IMG/VR virus record: IMGVR_UViG_3300032242_002920
Coordinates: 62,001 to 126,000 of that record
DNA length: 64,000 bases
From: a virus
Direction: 5' to 3' (one strand)
Within the stretch, counting starts at the first letter, position 1. Every line of letters starts with the position of its first letter. Made by a program: the position numbers and the translations under genes. Under the pieces are notes generated by a model. The model searched no databases, was not told where the DNA came from, and worked only from the letters and a program-made list of their open reading frames with translations. Shown here piece after piece: positions 1 to 9,810 of the stretch.

Positions 1-449
1 CTAAATTTTGGTCATCTGCTGAACGTGATCAAGGATCAGAGACTTTAGAAATCGACCTTGGAGAAGAAAAGGCAATTAACTTTGTTATTTTTGATGCTCT
101 TAAAGTCCCAGTTACAATTTCAATTCAATATGATGCTTCTGGATTGATTGCATCTGATGGATCAATTCAAAAACAATACAAAGACGTAAAATTTGATTCA
201 TTTTTTCCTAACAATCAAACATTGGATTATGATCCAAATAGTTTAAATAAATGGGAAACCTTGCCATATGTATTTACAGATCTTAATGATAACATGATTT
301 TTACAAGATATCTTAAAATTACATTCACTCGAAACGTAACCACTTCTCTTGGTCAATCAAGATTTTTGTATGATACCACAGTTAATCCTCCAATGCAAAA
401 ACCTTGGTCCGTTGTTGTTAATAATCTTAGGTTAGGTAGGAATGTATGA
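1..449 (+). CDS. Tail/adhesin protein, C-terminal part (partial)
   Basis: The frame is open from base 3 with no start in the window, so only the last ~148 codons of the gene are present. The segment ETLEIDLGEEKAINFVIFD looks like the first strands of a discoidin or galactose-binding-like beta module, common in phage baseplate and adhesin proteins; this is family resemblance only. The stop overlaps the ATG of the next gene (ATGA), and the following genes are also beta-rich virion proteins, so a tail-surface or baseplate role is inferred. The exact function is unknown. Confidence 0.7.
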   Translation, partial: KFWSSAERDQGSETLEIDLGEEKAINFVIFDALKVPVTISIQYDASGLIASDGSIQKQYKDVKFDSFFPNNQTLDYDPNSLNKWETLPYVFTDLNDNMIFTRYLKITFTRNVTTSLGQSRFLYDTTVNPPMQKPWSVVVNNLRLGRNV

Positions 450-2818
450 GTACGCCATACACTGCAACTGCAATTTTATATTCTAAGGGTGGCGCATCGA
501 TTGCAAATTCGCCATTAGCGGATAACCCTAACGCATTTTCTAAAAACTTTAGCCACCCAGTTGTTAAACAAAATCACGTATCTACCGGATATGTATCTGG
601 TACCGATGGTGCAGTTCAAGAATTTTATTTGCCAAGCGATTACGTTCGCGGAGACAAAGTTCCAGATTTAACTGGTTTTCAAGTTTATTTATCAGTTAAT
701 GATTCTTCAAAACCCATTTCATACGACATTCAACGTTATGAGGATACATTAGCGGAAAGATTAACAGCTAATATTAAAATTACCGCCGTTACTCCTGCTG
801 GCAGTGGCGGTAGTGCTACCGTTACGTATACAACACAACTTCCTCATTATTTAAAAATTAATGATAAAATTAAAATTTTTGGATTTGTTCCAAATGGATA
901 CAACGGAACATATGTTATAACTGCCACCCCAAATTCAACTCAATTTACAGTAACTAGCACAGTAACCGACACTGTAACAACTTATGGAGCAATTGCAGGA
1001 TCTTCAATTTTAAGTAAAACCCTTCTTTATCAGAATAAAACTTATTTTGGCGTAGGTCAATTAAATTTGCGTTCTGTTTCAGTTAAAAATAAAATCAATA
1101 AACATCATAGCAGTCATGGTGAATACACTTACAAATGTACTCGAACAACAAAAGGTATTAAAAAAGGAACTTTGATCAGCATTGTTACTGGTACAAAACT
1201 TGATGGAGTTTTTAAAGTAAAATCGGTTACAACAAAACATGGTAAAACTTCTTTTGTTGTTTGGGGTTCAACGTGGAAATCAAAAACACCTTTGCCAAAA
1301 ATTAATGCTAAAACTTGCAAAGTTTTAGTTTGGTCTAGTACTGATCCTACAATCAAAACTATTGCAAACATTCCCGAAGTGCCCGAAGACGTTGATGATC
1401 GTTACGATTCACCTCAAGGATGGACGGGACTTGTTAAAGGAACGGCAAGCGTTGGTTCCGTTACTGGTGATCAATGGTTAGACGTTAAGTTTAAATCTGT
1501 GACAATTGATTCAGATTGGGTAAATCAAAAATTTAAATTGACGATTTATGGAGACGGTATAGATAAAATTTATTATACTGCTCCTAGTCCAATTAACAAC
1601 GTACAAGCTTTCAAAAAATCAACTAATCAACAAATTGATGCTAGTAGTTCTGCAATATTATTTAAAATGCTAGCATCAACTGCCGATTCGGGTACCGACT
1701 TTTTGTCTAACGCTTATAGATCAATTACAGTTAAAAATGAAATCAACAATATTTTAGATTCAGGGTTTAATTTTTGGTCCTCTAAACCAAATCCTTCAAA
1801 GTATGGAGTTGAAAGTCTTTATTTTGATGTTTCTAATAACAGCGGCGATGCAATTATAATTGATTCAATTTTTGTAGACTCGCTAACTCCCGGAGCAAAT
1901 TTTCATGTTTATTATTCAACTGATAAATCTGGTCCGGGAACCGATGAAAATTCTTGGGATCTTCTTTTATGGACTCCAGTTTCAAAAACTTTTACAACTA
2001 ATAAAAAACAAAGTTACGTTTTACCAATTCCTATCACGGCAAAATATGTAAAAATTGAATTTTCTAATTTACAAGCAAGTTATTACGATCCCGGATCTAA
2101 TCATATGCCAATCTTGTATAAAAAATACCCTGAGTGGGTTCTTAATTACTTTATGGCCGTGCACGATCTTATTTATAATAAAACCAATGATCCCATTATT
2201 AGTAGTCAAATTAGCGTTGAGTACGACACAATTGGATTAGCTTATTATTATTATAAGGGAGACATTTTACAGGTTGCCGATCAACCAGTTACCATTGAAA
2301 CAACTAATGCTCAAAATAACATTGTGACTGATTTGTTAAAAAACGCAAGTGTTAATTTAACAGATTACGACGCAATTAGTTTAAGAAACATTAATACGTC
2401 ATTTGATCAATTTCGTCTTCACCCCGGTTATAATGCCGGAAATGATACCGCAGTTGATAAAGCTGCGACGTTGCAATCAATTAATAATTTTTTTAATTAT
2501 TCAGTGGAGCAAATTTCAAAAACTCAAGCGCAAACAGCAATTGTTTCAACAACTGAGCGAAATCATCTGCTTTTAGAAAAACAAATGCCGGTAATGTACT
2601 TTTATACAACCTCGCGACACGGTTATCGAGAGGCAAAAGCAAAATTTGATAATAACAAAGCGTATTTTGTAAAAATTAAAGAAGTTAAGTTTGAACGTAA
2701 TAACCATAACGTAATTAGTGATAAAGATATTTACAAATTTGCTGCTGGTGATAATGCAAATTTTGAACACTGCGATTTTACTTACGATTCAACAACTGGT
2801 AAGTGGGTTATTCAATGA
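446..2818 (+). CDS. Large tail/baseplate adhesin-like protein (790 aa)
   Basis: A Thr/Ser/Asn-rich, beta-rich protein with no signal peptide or membrane segment. Around residues 109-185 is a module of the form T-ATVT...H-lk-nD-I-I-GF-NGTYVIT, and a second related stretch follows at about 205-300. The same module type occurs in the next gene. Residues ~455-560 resemble a galactose-binding jelly roll ending in AKYVKIEFSNLQ. It starts at ATG 446, overlapping the previous stop, and its TGA overlaps the ATG of the next gene, which indicates translational coupling. It is interpreted as a virion tail-tip or baseplate protein that may contact host surface glycans. No enzymatic motif was recognised. 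Confidence 0.75.
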   Translation: MSTPYTATAILYSKGGASIANSPLADNPNAFSKNFSHPVVKQNHVSTGYVSGTDGAVQEFYLPSDYVRGDKVPDLTGFQVYLSVNDSSKPISYDIQRYEDTLAERLTANIKITAVTPAGSGGSATVTYTTQLPHYLKINDKIKIFGFVPNGYNGTYVITATPNSTQFTVTSTVTDTVTTYGAIAGSSILSKTLLYQNKTYFGVGQLNLRSVSVKNKINKHHSSHGEYTYKCTRTTKGIKKGTLISIVTGTKLDGVFKVKSVTTKHGKTSFVVWGSTWKSKTPLPKINAKTCKVLVWSSTDPTIKTIANIPEVPEDVDDRYDSPQGWTGLVKGTASVGSVTGDQWLDVKFKSVTIDSDWVNQKFKLTIYGDGIDKIYYTAPSPINNVQAFKKSTNQQIDASSSAILFKMLASTADSGTDFLSNAYRSITVKNEINNILDSGFNFWSSKPNPSKYGVESLYFDVSNNSGDAIIIDSIFVDSLTPGANFHVYYSTDKSGPGTDENSWDLLLWTPVSKTFTTNKKQSYVLPIPITAKYVKIEFSNLQASYYDPGSNHMPILYKKYPEWVLNYFMAVHDLIYNKTNDPIISSQISVEYDTIGLAYYYYKGDILQVADQPVTIETTNAQNNIVTDLLKNASVNLTDYDAISLRNINTSFDQFRLHPGYNAGNDTAVDKAATLQSINNFFNYSVEQISKTQAQTAIVSTTERNHLLLEKQMPVMYFYTTSRHGYREAKAKFDNNKAYFVKIKEVKFERNNHNVISDKDIYKFAAGDNANFEHCDFTYDSTTGKWVIQ

Positions 2819-5800
2819 GTTATCAAACTTCTCTTTTAACATATAATCAAGCCAAATTACAAAATAAAGAATTAATATCAGATTATTTTACTGATAGCGA
2901 AGGTCGGTGGCTTAATTACGCTACGTTTGATACTAATCAAAGACTTGATTTAATTAATCAACGTCACACTGATTTAAGAACTTTTTATGGATCTAAATTT
3001 ATTACCGGATACATTGTTGACCTTTCAACAAAAACAATGTCTACTCTTACTGGTAAAACAGTCGGCGGAACTGATTCAAATTCTATTCCCGGTTTAGTTG
3101 GAACGACAAATAGTGGTGAAAGCTGGTCCGTAGATACCGTTCTAACTTATGCAGTCACTGCTAGAGCAATTTCAAGCAATGTTGCAACATTAACAATTGG
3201 AACTCATAATATTGAAGTTAATGACACAATTACTGTTACTGGCATGACCAGTGACACTCAGTTTAATGGAACATTTGTCATTACCTCAGTTGGTTCAACA
3301 ACTATTAGTTTTGTTTTAACTGGAACCGATACTTCTGTTACTGCAAATTTAGGAACTGTGACTCCATCTATCATTAGCCACACAAATGGATGGAAATCTG
3401 TAAAGGTATACGTAGCAAGCGGAAATACAAGGATTATTACTTCAAAGGGTTCTGCTATTGACATTAATAATTATTCATCAAATGCATATATCTCAGCGGC
3501 TCTTCCTAAATTTGATAACAATTTTAGTCTTGCTGATTGTTATATTGAAATTACAACAGATACAAGTACATCGGGATTTGATACAAATCAAACTGATAAA
3601 ATTTTTTTTAATACAGATGGTTATCTTATTAATGATGGAACTACTAATAAAGAATTAAAAATTCCAACTTCTGTTTTAACAAATACATTTAAATCTTCAA
3701 ATACAAATAAAGGCAAAATTACGGGTATCCGTTTTACAATTAAATCAACGACAAATGCATCTTTTCGTTGCTCGGGTATTCGTTGCATTGCATCTACTTG
3801 GAAATACGCCCCAATCGATATTAATACGATTGAAACTGCTGTTGTCAAACCGTTTTCTCCGACCGGTTCTTATCCAGAGTCAATTTTAACTTCAGTTGTT
3901 GGTCTTACCGATACGACTATCTCTGTTTCTGACAGCAGCGATTTTCCAACTACTGGAGTTATTTTAATTGATGCAGAATTTATTAAATACACAACTAACT
4001 CTAGTAACACTTTTGGCGGATTGACAAGAGGTTATTATAATAGCACTAAATCAAGTCATACGAATAACACAGAAGTTACCGGATATCCATATGCATTTTC
4101 AACTAACACAATTGGAAATAACTTACCAAGCACTTGGCCGTCAATTTATAGATCATTTAATGCTGCTGCAAATTTGGAATCAGAAGATCCAAAATTAATT
4201 GATGCAACTATTTATGCAACTATTGATTTGGGCGAATTAGCTGGTTTTGACTCTTCTTCAATTGATGCAAATTCTTTTGCATTTTATTTTAGAAATGGGG
4301 TAAAATATTCGGTTCAAACTGACTTGAATAAATTGACTCAAAGTCAATTAAATTCACAAAAAATTCCCGATTTGATTGCTAAATATGTAGGTAAAAATCA
4401 ATATGATATTTCTATTATTCCGGGAGTAAAGGCTTCTAAAACTTTGCCTTTTATTCCCTTCTCTGGTACTTATCAAGATAACAGTGGGACATATAGTAAT
4501 ACTGGCGGTACGTTACAATCTGGACTAAGCAAAGTTCCCGGTCAGTATGCCGCCACTTCAGCCCGTCTAGGAAGCTATGCTAATACTGCCGCTATTTTAA
4601 CATCTAATATTACAGATTTGGCAACAACTATTGCTGTGACTAATTCATCGTCTTTGCCAAGCTCTGGTAAAGTATTAATTGAATCTGAGATTATTACATA
4701 CACTGGAATTAGTTCCAATCAATTAACGGGCGTTGTGCGGGGAACAAATGGAACAACTGCATCAAGTCACTTGGCAAATTCCTATGTTCTTAGTTATACA
4801 ACTGACGGCGTTTATCAAATTAATTTGGGTGGAATTACTTCTGCCGGATTAACTCAAAAAAATCTTACAGAAATTATAAATTTAAAACAAATATCTTATC
4901 TTGGAACAAAAGTAAGATGGTATAAATCTGATTCAGCATTACCTGACGGAAGCGATGGCATAACATTTCAAATTATTATTTCTGATGAGCTTTCAAATAT
5001 ATTTAAATTTGAAACCAAGCAAAGTTTAAATTATTGGCGAAATAAAACTTTAGTATTTAAATCAACGGCATTGGATGATAAAGTTCAATGCAAATTATTT
5101 GAATTAAAAAATAATCAATTGTATCTTATTTTTGATACAGGTTTAGTAAAAAGCGACCTGTTTCATAGAACAAGGGGAGAGTTTGGTTGGTCGGCAGAGC
5201 TAGAAGACGGTTGCGCTAGAATTAGAAACATTAAATCAGGTGGCGGCATTTATGCCGAGTACAAGAGTAGCCCAATTAATAGTTTTACTCCGGTTAGAGG
5301 CGCACAAATATTTACAAATCAATCAGAAGATTATGAATTAGTTTCTGGAATTACTGCTAATAAGTGGACTACTACCACCGGTACGATTACCTATGAAAAA
5401 AATCCGGACAACACAAGCAAACCAATTTATGTGATTACTAATAATGGTCAAAATGTTTGGCAAGGGTTGCAAACCAATTTGTTTAAAATTGAAAATTTTG
5501 AAGATATTTATATGACATTTGACATTCAAATGCCTTCTGACAGTGGTGGCATCATCGCTTTCTTATATGATGAAAACAATAACAAAATTTTCCGTCTTAA
5601 TGTTCCATCGTTTAATCGCGATAAATGGGATTTTGTAAAATTAATTGCATACAACGATCAGTTTCTTCCCGGTTACTATAAATTAGTTATTGCTCAAAAC
5701 AATTACGACATTGGCACTAGTTGGAAAATTAAAAATATTTCAATTAAAAATAGAGTTCTTAATTGGCATATGAGATCATTTATGAATAACCCTTGGCAAG

Positions 5801-6018
5801 CAGATTCAGAAAATTGGATTCAAAATAAATTAACTAATAATATTCCAATTAATCATTTTACTAAATCAAGTAATAAAAATGATGGAGCATTATTTGCAAA
5901 ATATGGGTCAGGACTTCAAGTTCGCGCTCAAGCAATTAATCCGTATGCAGAAATCACAAATTTTGATGTTCAACCAAGTTATGCAACCTTGGGCAATTTT
6001 GTATGGAGAAACGTTTAA
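2815..6018 (+). CDS. Giant tail/adhesin protein with repeated beta modules (1067 aa)
   Basis: I chose ATG 2815 (ATGA overlap with the previous stop) over the in-frame GTG 2803. The protein holds one NGTFVITSVGS-type module at residues ~105-185, shared with the preceding gene. It also has two copies of a ~70-residue module at ~354-425 and ~591-661, each with the pattern TTI-V--SS--P-SG--LI--E-I-YT----N---G--RG-N-T--SH. The C-terminal third contains a jelly-roll-like segment around residues 840-980. Such repeats are typical of phage tail-tip and fibre proteins; a structural, host-binding role is inferred. No peptidase or lyase motif was recognised. Confidence 0.75.
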   Translation: MSYQTSLLTYNQAKLQNKELISDYFTDSEGRWLNYATFDTNQRLDLINQRHTDLRTFYGSKFITGYIVDLSTKTMSTLTGKTVGGTDSNSIPGLVGTTNSGESWSVDTVLTYAVTARAISSNVATLTIGTHNIEVNDTITVTGMTSDTQFNGTFVITSVGSTTISFVLTGTDTSVTANLGTVTPSIISHTNGWKSVKVYVASGNTRIITSKGSAIDINNYSSNAYISAALPKFDNNFSLADCYIEITTDTSTSGFDTNQTDKIFFNTDGYLINDGTTNKELKIPTSVLTNTFKSSNTNKGKITGIRFTIKSTTNASFRCSGIRCIASTWKYAPIDINTIETAVVKPFSPTGSYPESILTSVVGLTDTTISVSDSSDFPTTGVILIDAEFIKYTTNSSNTFGGLTRGYYNSTKSSHTNNTEVTGYPYAFSTNTIGNNLPSTWPSIYRSFNAAANLESEDPKLIDATIYATIDLGELAGFDSSSIDANSFAFYFRNGVKYSVQTDLNKLTQSQLNSQKIPDLIAKYVGKNQYDISIIPGVKASKTLPFIPFSGTYQDNSGTYSNTGGTLQSGLSKVPGQYAATSARLGSYANTAAILTSNITDLATTIAVTNSSSLPSSGKVLIESEIITYTGISSNQLTGVVRGTNGTTASSHLANSYVLSYTTDGVYQINLGGITSAGLTQKNLTEIINLKQISYLGTKVRWYKSDSALPDGSDGITFQIIISDELSNIFKFETKQSLNYWRNKTLVFKSTALDDKVQCKLFELKNNQLYLIFDTGLVKSDLFHRTRGEFGWSAELEDGCARIRNIKSGGGIYAEYKSSPINSFTPVRGAQIFTNQSEDYELVSGITANKWTTTTGTITYEKNPDNTSKPIYVITNNGQNVWQGLQTNLFKIENFEDIYMTFDIQMPSDSGGIIAFLYDENNNKIFRLNVPSFNRDKWDFVKLIAYNDQFLPGYYKLVIAQNNYDIGTSWKIKNISIKNRVLNWHMRSFMNNPWQADSENWIQNKLTNNIPINHFTKSSNKNDGALFAKYGSGLQVRAQAINPYAEITNFDVQPSYATLGNFVWRNV

Positions 6019-6020
6019 TT

Positions 6021-6482
6021 ATGACTGCGACTATTAATAAACCATCTGTATTACCACCAATTGTTGATTTTACAATTGCCAAAACTGATGACACTAGTTT
6101 TGCTAATTACACATTAAATATTTCTACTCCACAAGGAACTACAAATCAAAAAACTTTTAATCTTGATAATTCTCGTTCTTCTGCGTATTTTATTCCAGAT
6201 GGATCCATTGTTAAACTTACGCCTAAATTTACAATTCCAAACCATAACGGCATTGTTCAATACAAATGGACGTTTGGCGACGGAATTGAAAGTTTAATCA
6301 ATGTTGATCCCTCGGTAACCAATCCCGCTGATTCCGTTTATCATAAATATACATTTACTCCGTTATCATCAATAGCAAATGTTTCTTCTAAAAATCTTTG
6401 CGTTCCCGTACTTTTGACTGCCGTTGATTATTATCAACGAGTAATTCATTGTCAAAAAATTATCTACCCTCAGGGTACTTAA
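6021..6482 (+). CDS. PKD-like domain tail protein
   Basis: About 153 aa from ATG 6021, two bases after the previous stop; an in-frame ATG at 6003 would overlap the upstream gene and is less likely. Residues ~75-105 (YKWTFGDG...HKYTF) carry the W-FGDG...H-Y signature of PKD/Ig-like beta sandwiches, which occur on virion surfaces. It is the last gene of the left tail block and ends convergently with the minus-strand helicase, the stops overlapping by 4 bp. An accessory tail or adhesion role is inferred. Confidence 0.75.
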   Translation: MTATINKPSVLPPIVDFTIAKTDDTSFANYTLNISTPQGTTNQKTFNLDNSRSSAYFIPDGSIVKLTPKFTIPNHNGIVQYKWTFGDGIESLINVDPSVTNPADSVYHKYTFTPLSSIANVSSKNLCVPVLLTAVDYYQRVIHCQKIIYPQGT

Positions 6483-8362
6483 TCACCATTTAGGATATAC
6501 ATAAGATCTTCTTTAGTCATTCTTTGACTAATTGCTTGATCAGCGATTGCTCCCTTAAAAATGGCGTCATGAAAACCCATTTTGTCTAGCACAACTTGAA
6601 GTTTTCTATCTTCTACTGAATCTGCCATAAGAAGTGTATAAAAACGCACGGTTTTAAAATTAGATGTAACTCGGTGAATACGATTTTCTCGTTGAGTATA
6701 AGTAGACCATTTCCAAGGCATGTCGTAATGAATGCAAACTGATCCCACTTCCAGATTAATCGAATCTGAGCCTGCGTCAGAAGAAAGGAATACTCTGACA
6801 TTTGGATCTGATTTAAATTTATCCTCGGCTTCTTGACGTTGCTTAGAGGATCCGCCATAGTAAACATATGAAACATTCCATTCTTCTAAATACTTGCGAA
6901 GATCTGGCATTAACCCATCATTAAATGCAGAAAATACTGTTATTTTTTCATCAGGGTGAACTTCTGTAATTAAAGATTTAAGAACTTCTAATTTAGCATG
7001 ATTTTCATTAGTAATTTTATTTGTTCCAATTTTGTCAAGAAGCTTAAATGCGACTTCTGATCCAGATTTATCAACATCCTCTCCTGACTCTAATGCATTC
7101 TCAAATGCCTCATAAGCGGCTGCTGAATTTAACACAGAACTTGGAAGATTACATATCATCTGTAAGATAGTAATTAATGCCAGCGTGTTTATTTCGCCGT
7201 CGTCCATCTTTTGCGCTTCTTTAAGAAAAGCATCATACACATTTCGTTGTTTGTCATTCCAATCAATAAAATATGGTTCTGAAATAACGCTTGGAAACAT
7301 TTGAGCAATGTCTTCATCTAGTTTATCAACTTGATGTACAATGTGCGCCGCTTTGAGACCCATTTTATCCAAATTGTGCCACTCTGCCGGTTTGCCTCTA
7401 TCAAAAAAATCAAAACGTTTTACATATTCGTCTCTGAATTCTTTGACCGTGCCGTAAACAGTTGGATCAATAATGCGTACACAGTTAAAAAAATCTTCTG
7501 GGTTATTTTCAATTGGCGTAGCAGACAACATATATTGCCGTAACTCGGCTCGCTGTTTATCTTTTGACACTTGCGGGGGATGTGTTGAGTATAAACATTG
7601 AATTACACTCTTGTACATCTGGGATGATCTGTTTTTTAATTTGGTAGGCATCTCATCCCAGATGATCAAAACGCGCTTGCCTCCGATTATGTTTTTCAGT
7701 TCCTCTGTATCGACTCTAAATTTCTCATAATTTAAAATAAGCACTTGACGATCAGAAACGGTTTCTGAATAAAGTTTTTCTCTTTTAGGTCTATTTCCCC
7801 GAATAACGGTTGAATCAATTCCTACGAGCCTCTGTAGGCTTCTCTGAGTGTTAATAGTGTTGTGACTCTTTACCACAAACAGGGCTAGATCAAAATTGTG
7901 TTGGTCATAGTGGTATTTGAGTAGCGCTGAAGCAATGACGGTTTTGCCAGTTCCGGTAGACCATTCAACTACTCCTCCTTTAAGATTTTTAAGAAAATTA
8001 AAACCTTGGACCTGAAATGGCAAAAACCCATTTACCGTATTGTCAAATGGAGATTCAATTTTTACTTCCGGAACGACATTAAGTTCATTTTGTTTTTTAA
8101 TGTTTTCTGATGGGTCTTCGGTCCAGATAACTTCTTTTCCCATTTTTTCGCATAATTTAATAAACTTATCAATTTGTAAAATAGAAATAGCTCGATATCG
8201 ACCAATTTCGTTTTCAATTTCATAAAAGAAAGATTCATCAAATGCATTGACAAACCATTGATCAACAAAATCTGGGTGTTTGTCTAAGATAACGAAGTTT
8301 TTTCTAAAATCTTCGCCCTTTTCGTCCATTTCAAAAAGAAGTTCGGATGTAAGCAGTTTCAT
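6479..8362 (-). CDS. SNF2/superfamily 2 DNA helicase
   Basis: A 627-aa superfamily 2 helicase of the SNF2/DEAD-like group. Walker A is WSTGTGKT at residues ~133-140, motif II is IIWDEMP (a DEAH variant) at ~229-235, and motif III is LSATPIEN at ~277. The C-terminal RecA-like domain has VFLSSDAGSDSINL (motif V) and TQRENRIHRV (motif VI, arginine finger). It is the last gene of the minus-strand replication block and its ATG overlaps the stop of the HTH gene (ATGA). It probably remodels or unwinds DNA in replication, recombination or transcription; which substrate is not visible. Family call is secure. Confidence 0.92.
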   Translation of the reverse strand: MKLLTSELLFEMDEKGEDFRKNFVILDKHPDFVDQWFVNAFDESFFYEIENEIGRYRAISILQIDKFIKLCEKMGKEVIWTEDPSENIKKQNELNVVPEVKIESPFDNTVNGFLPFQVQGFNFLKNLKGGVVEWSTGTGKTVIASALLKYHYDQHNFDLALFVVKSHNTINTQRSLQRLVGIDSTVIRGNRPKREKLYSETVSDRQVLILNYEKFRVDTEELKNIIGGKRVLIIWDEMPTKLKNRSSQMYKSVIQCLYSTHPPQVSKDKQRAELRQYMLSATPIENNPEDFFNCVRIIDPTVYGTVKEFRDEYVKRFDFFDRGKPAEWHNLDKMGLKAAHIVHQVDKLDEDIAQMFPSVISEPYFIDWNDKQRNVYDAFLKEAQKMDDGEINTLALITILQMICNLPSSVLNSAAAYEAFENALESGEDVDKSGSEVAFKLLDKIGTNKITNENHAKLEVLKSLITEVHPDEKITVFSAFNDGLMPDLRKYLEEWNVSYVYYGGSSKQRQEAEDKFKSDPNVRVFLSSDAGSDSINLEVGSVCIHYDMPWKWSTYTQRENRIHRVTSNFKTVRFYTLLMADSVEDRKLQVVLDKMGFHDAIFKGAIADQAISQRMTKEDLMYILNGD

Positions 8363-8964
8363 TGATCTTGACTAGGTGCTGGCAATCCCGGAGTTTGCAC
8401 AAGTTCTCTTGTTCGAATTAAAATCTTTTCCCACATCTCAGGTGGAGCAACCTCTCTAATAGCTTGAACAAAAGCGTTAAATTGAGTTCTAACTTCGTCA
8501 AGGGCTGCGCCATCGGTTTCTGAATCCATTTTTTCTTTAAGTTGAATTAACGTTGCAACATCTTTGACTTCAACGGTCACATTGTTGTCAAGTAGGGCTT
8601 CAAAGCCTTTTTGAATAGCAACGTCAATATATGCTCGCCTAGAAATGGCTCCGCTAATACCTTCTTCGATGTCCGCCTGAGCCTCTTCCATCTCTCTTGC
8701 AATAATTTGACGAACTGCCGCTTCTTCGTAATTAAGATGGTTTTTAGCATGACGACCAATAGAAGAACGACTAATATCAAAAATACGAGCGATCTCGGAA
8801 TGACTTGTTCCGAGCGCAATCATGCGATCAATAGCTTTAGCAAAATCGCTAGAACAAACTTTGCACCTTACGTCTCTGTAAGAAAGGTTAGATGGCGTAA
8901 CGGGTGCAACTGCATTTGAGTTGTTATTTGAATTTGATTGATTGGGTTTATTAAATTGCGGCAT
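8359..8964 (-). CDS. Helix-turn-helix DNA-binding protein
   Basis: A 201-aa protein. An N-terminal CKVCSSDFA metal-like pair is followed by a clear HTH, SHSEIARIFDISRSSIGRHA, at residues ~53-72, then a long helical, acidic region. The C-terminus is Pro-rich. HTH plus helical oligomerisation region is the layout of small terminase subunits, but the large terminase lies 28 kb away on the other strand, so a replication-linked DNA-binding or regulatory role is equally possible. Its ATG overlaps the upstream TAA by one base (TAATG). DNA binding is well supported; the specific role is not. Confidence 0.75.
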   Translation of the reverse strand: MPQFNKPNQSNSNNNSNAVAPVTPSNLSYRDVRCKVCSSDFAKAIDRMIALGTSHSEIARIFDISRSSIGRHAKNHLNYEEAAVRQIIAREMEEAQADIEEGISGAISRRAYIDVAIQKGFEALLDNNVTVEVKDVATLIQLKEKMDSETDGAALDEVRTQFNAFVQAIREVAPPEMWEKILIRTRELVQTPGLPAPSQDQ

Positions 8965-9437
8965 TATCTGTAATAGCTCGCGCCATTCTTCTTACGCTGA
9001 TCGGGACTGTTAACTTTTCGACCTTCTGGATGAGTTCGATTATAAATGCCAGCAACAATAGATGGGTCGGGGGTACCCAAAGAGTTATAAATCTCTCTAC
9101 GCCTTCTTTGATAAAGGTGTTCTTCAAAAAGAATTGGCGCATCCCCTTTAATGCCTTTTACTTTGCCTTCGCCCTTAAACCACGTATGATTGTTTTTGCA
9201 CTTGTATTCAGGAAAATCAATAATTAACTCGTTTCCCTCTTCGTCCTGTACGGTTTGATGCGCAGTTTTAGAATTACCTGTCACAATTCCTTCGCATTCA
9301 CATTCTCTGCAAATTTCTCTTTTAGCATCTTCTCTTAAAAAGTCGTCGGCTAATTGTCCTAGTTGGGTATTAGTATACTTTCTACCCTCTTCATATTCAA
9401 GGCCCTCTTCGTAATTATTCCATCTATTATGCCACAT
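8964..9437 (-). CDS. Zinc-ribbon-like protein of unknown function
   Basis: 157 aa, mostly charged. Cysteines at CRECEC (residues ~42-47) and CKNNHTW (~79-85) could bind one zinc ion. The C-terminal 40 residues, beginning LGTPDPS, are basic. No family was recognised. It sits in the minus-strand replication block between the sigma-like HTH gene (10-bp overlap at its start) and the HTH gene downstream, so a nucleic-acid-related role is guessed from context only. Confidence 0.65.
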   Translation of the reverse strand: MWHNRWNNYEEGLEYEEGRKYTNTQLGQLADDFLREDAKREICRECECEGIVTGNSKTAHQTVQDEEGNELIIDFPEYKCKNNHTWFKGEGKVKGIKGDAPILFEEHLYQRRRREIYNSLGTPDPSIVAGIYNRTHPEGRKVNSPDQRKKNGASYYR

Positions 9438-9810
9438 TGTTTTCTACCTGCTCTTCTGCAAAATATTTGTCAGTTAATTGCATCATTGCTTGCTCAACAT
9501 ATTGACCAACTGAAACCGTGGTAATACCCATAATTTCAGCAACTTCTTTTTGTTTTTTGTCAAGAATAACATTGTAGTAAACGGCCTCTCTCTTTCTTGC
9601 TGAAAGAGTTTCAAGACCATCGTGCAAATCCCATAAAGAGATGCTGAGAGTGTGCTTTGTTCTACTGCCATCTTCATTCTTAGTCCAGTAAGAATGCTCT
9701 ATAACGTGCGTTCCTTCTCTGGTAAAAATTTGTTTAAATTCATAGTAATGCCTATACACTTCTCTTAGAATTCTATGCTTTGGAATTGGTTCACTTAGTT
9801 CTTTTTTCAA
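9427..9810 (-). CDS. Sigma-70 region 4-like HTH protein
   Basis: 127 aa beginning at TTG 9810, the only plausible start; the gene overlaps the ruvC stop by 20 bp. The C-terminal half, LSARKREAVYYNVILDKKQK followed by EVAEIMGITTVSVGQYVEQAM, matches the spacing of a sigma factor region 4 or related HTH: an 'SARKREA' helix, then a DNA-recognition helix. No region 2 is present, so it is not a full sigma factor. It may act as a phage transcription regulator or DNA-binding accessory factor. Confidence 0.7.
   Translation of the reverse strand: MKKELSEPIPKHRILREVYRHYYEFKQIFTREGTHVIEHSYWTKNEDGSRTKHTLSISLWDLHDGLETLSARKREAVYYNVILDKKQKEVAEIMGITTVSVGQYVEQAMMQLTDKYFAEEQVENNVA

Noticed and set aside
8359-8964. 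Small terminase subunit
   Set aside because: HTH plus helices fits, but the gene is far from and opposite in strand to the large terminase; only a DNA-binding protein is called.
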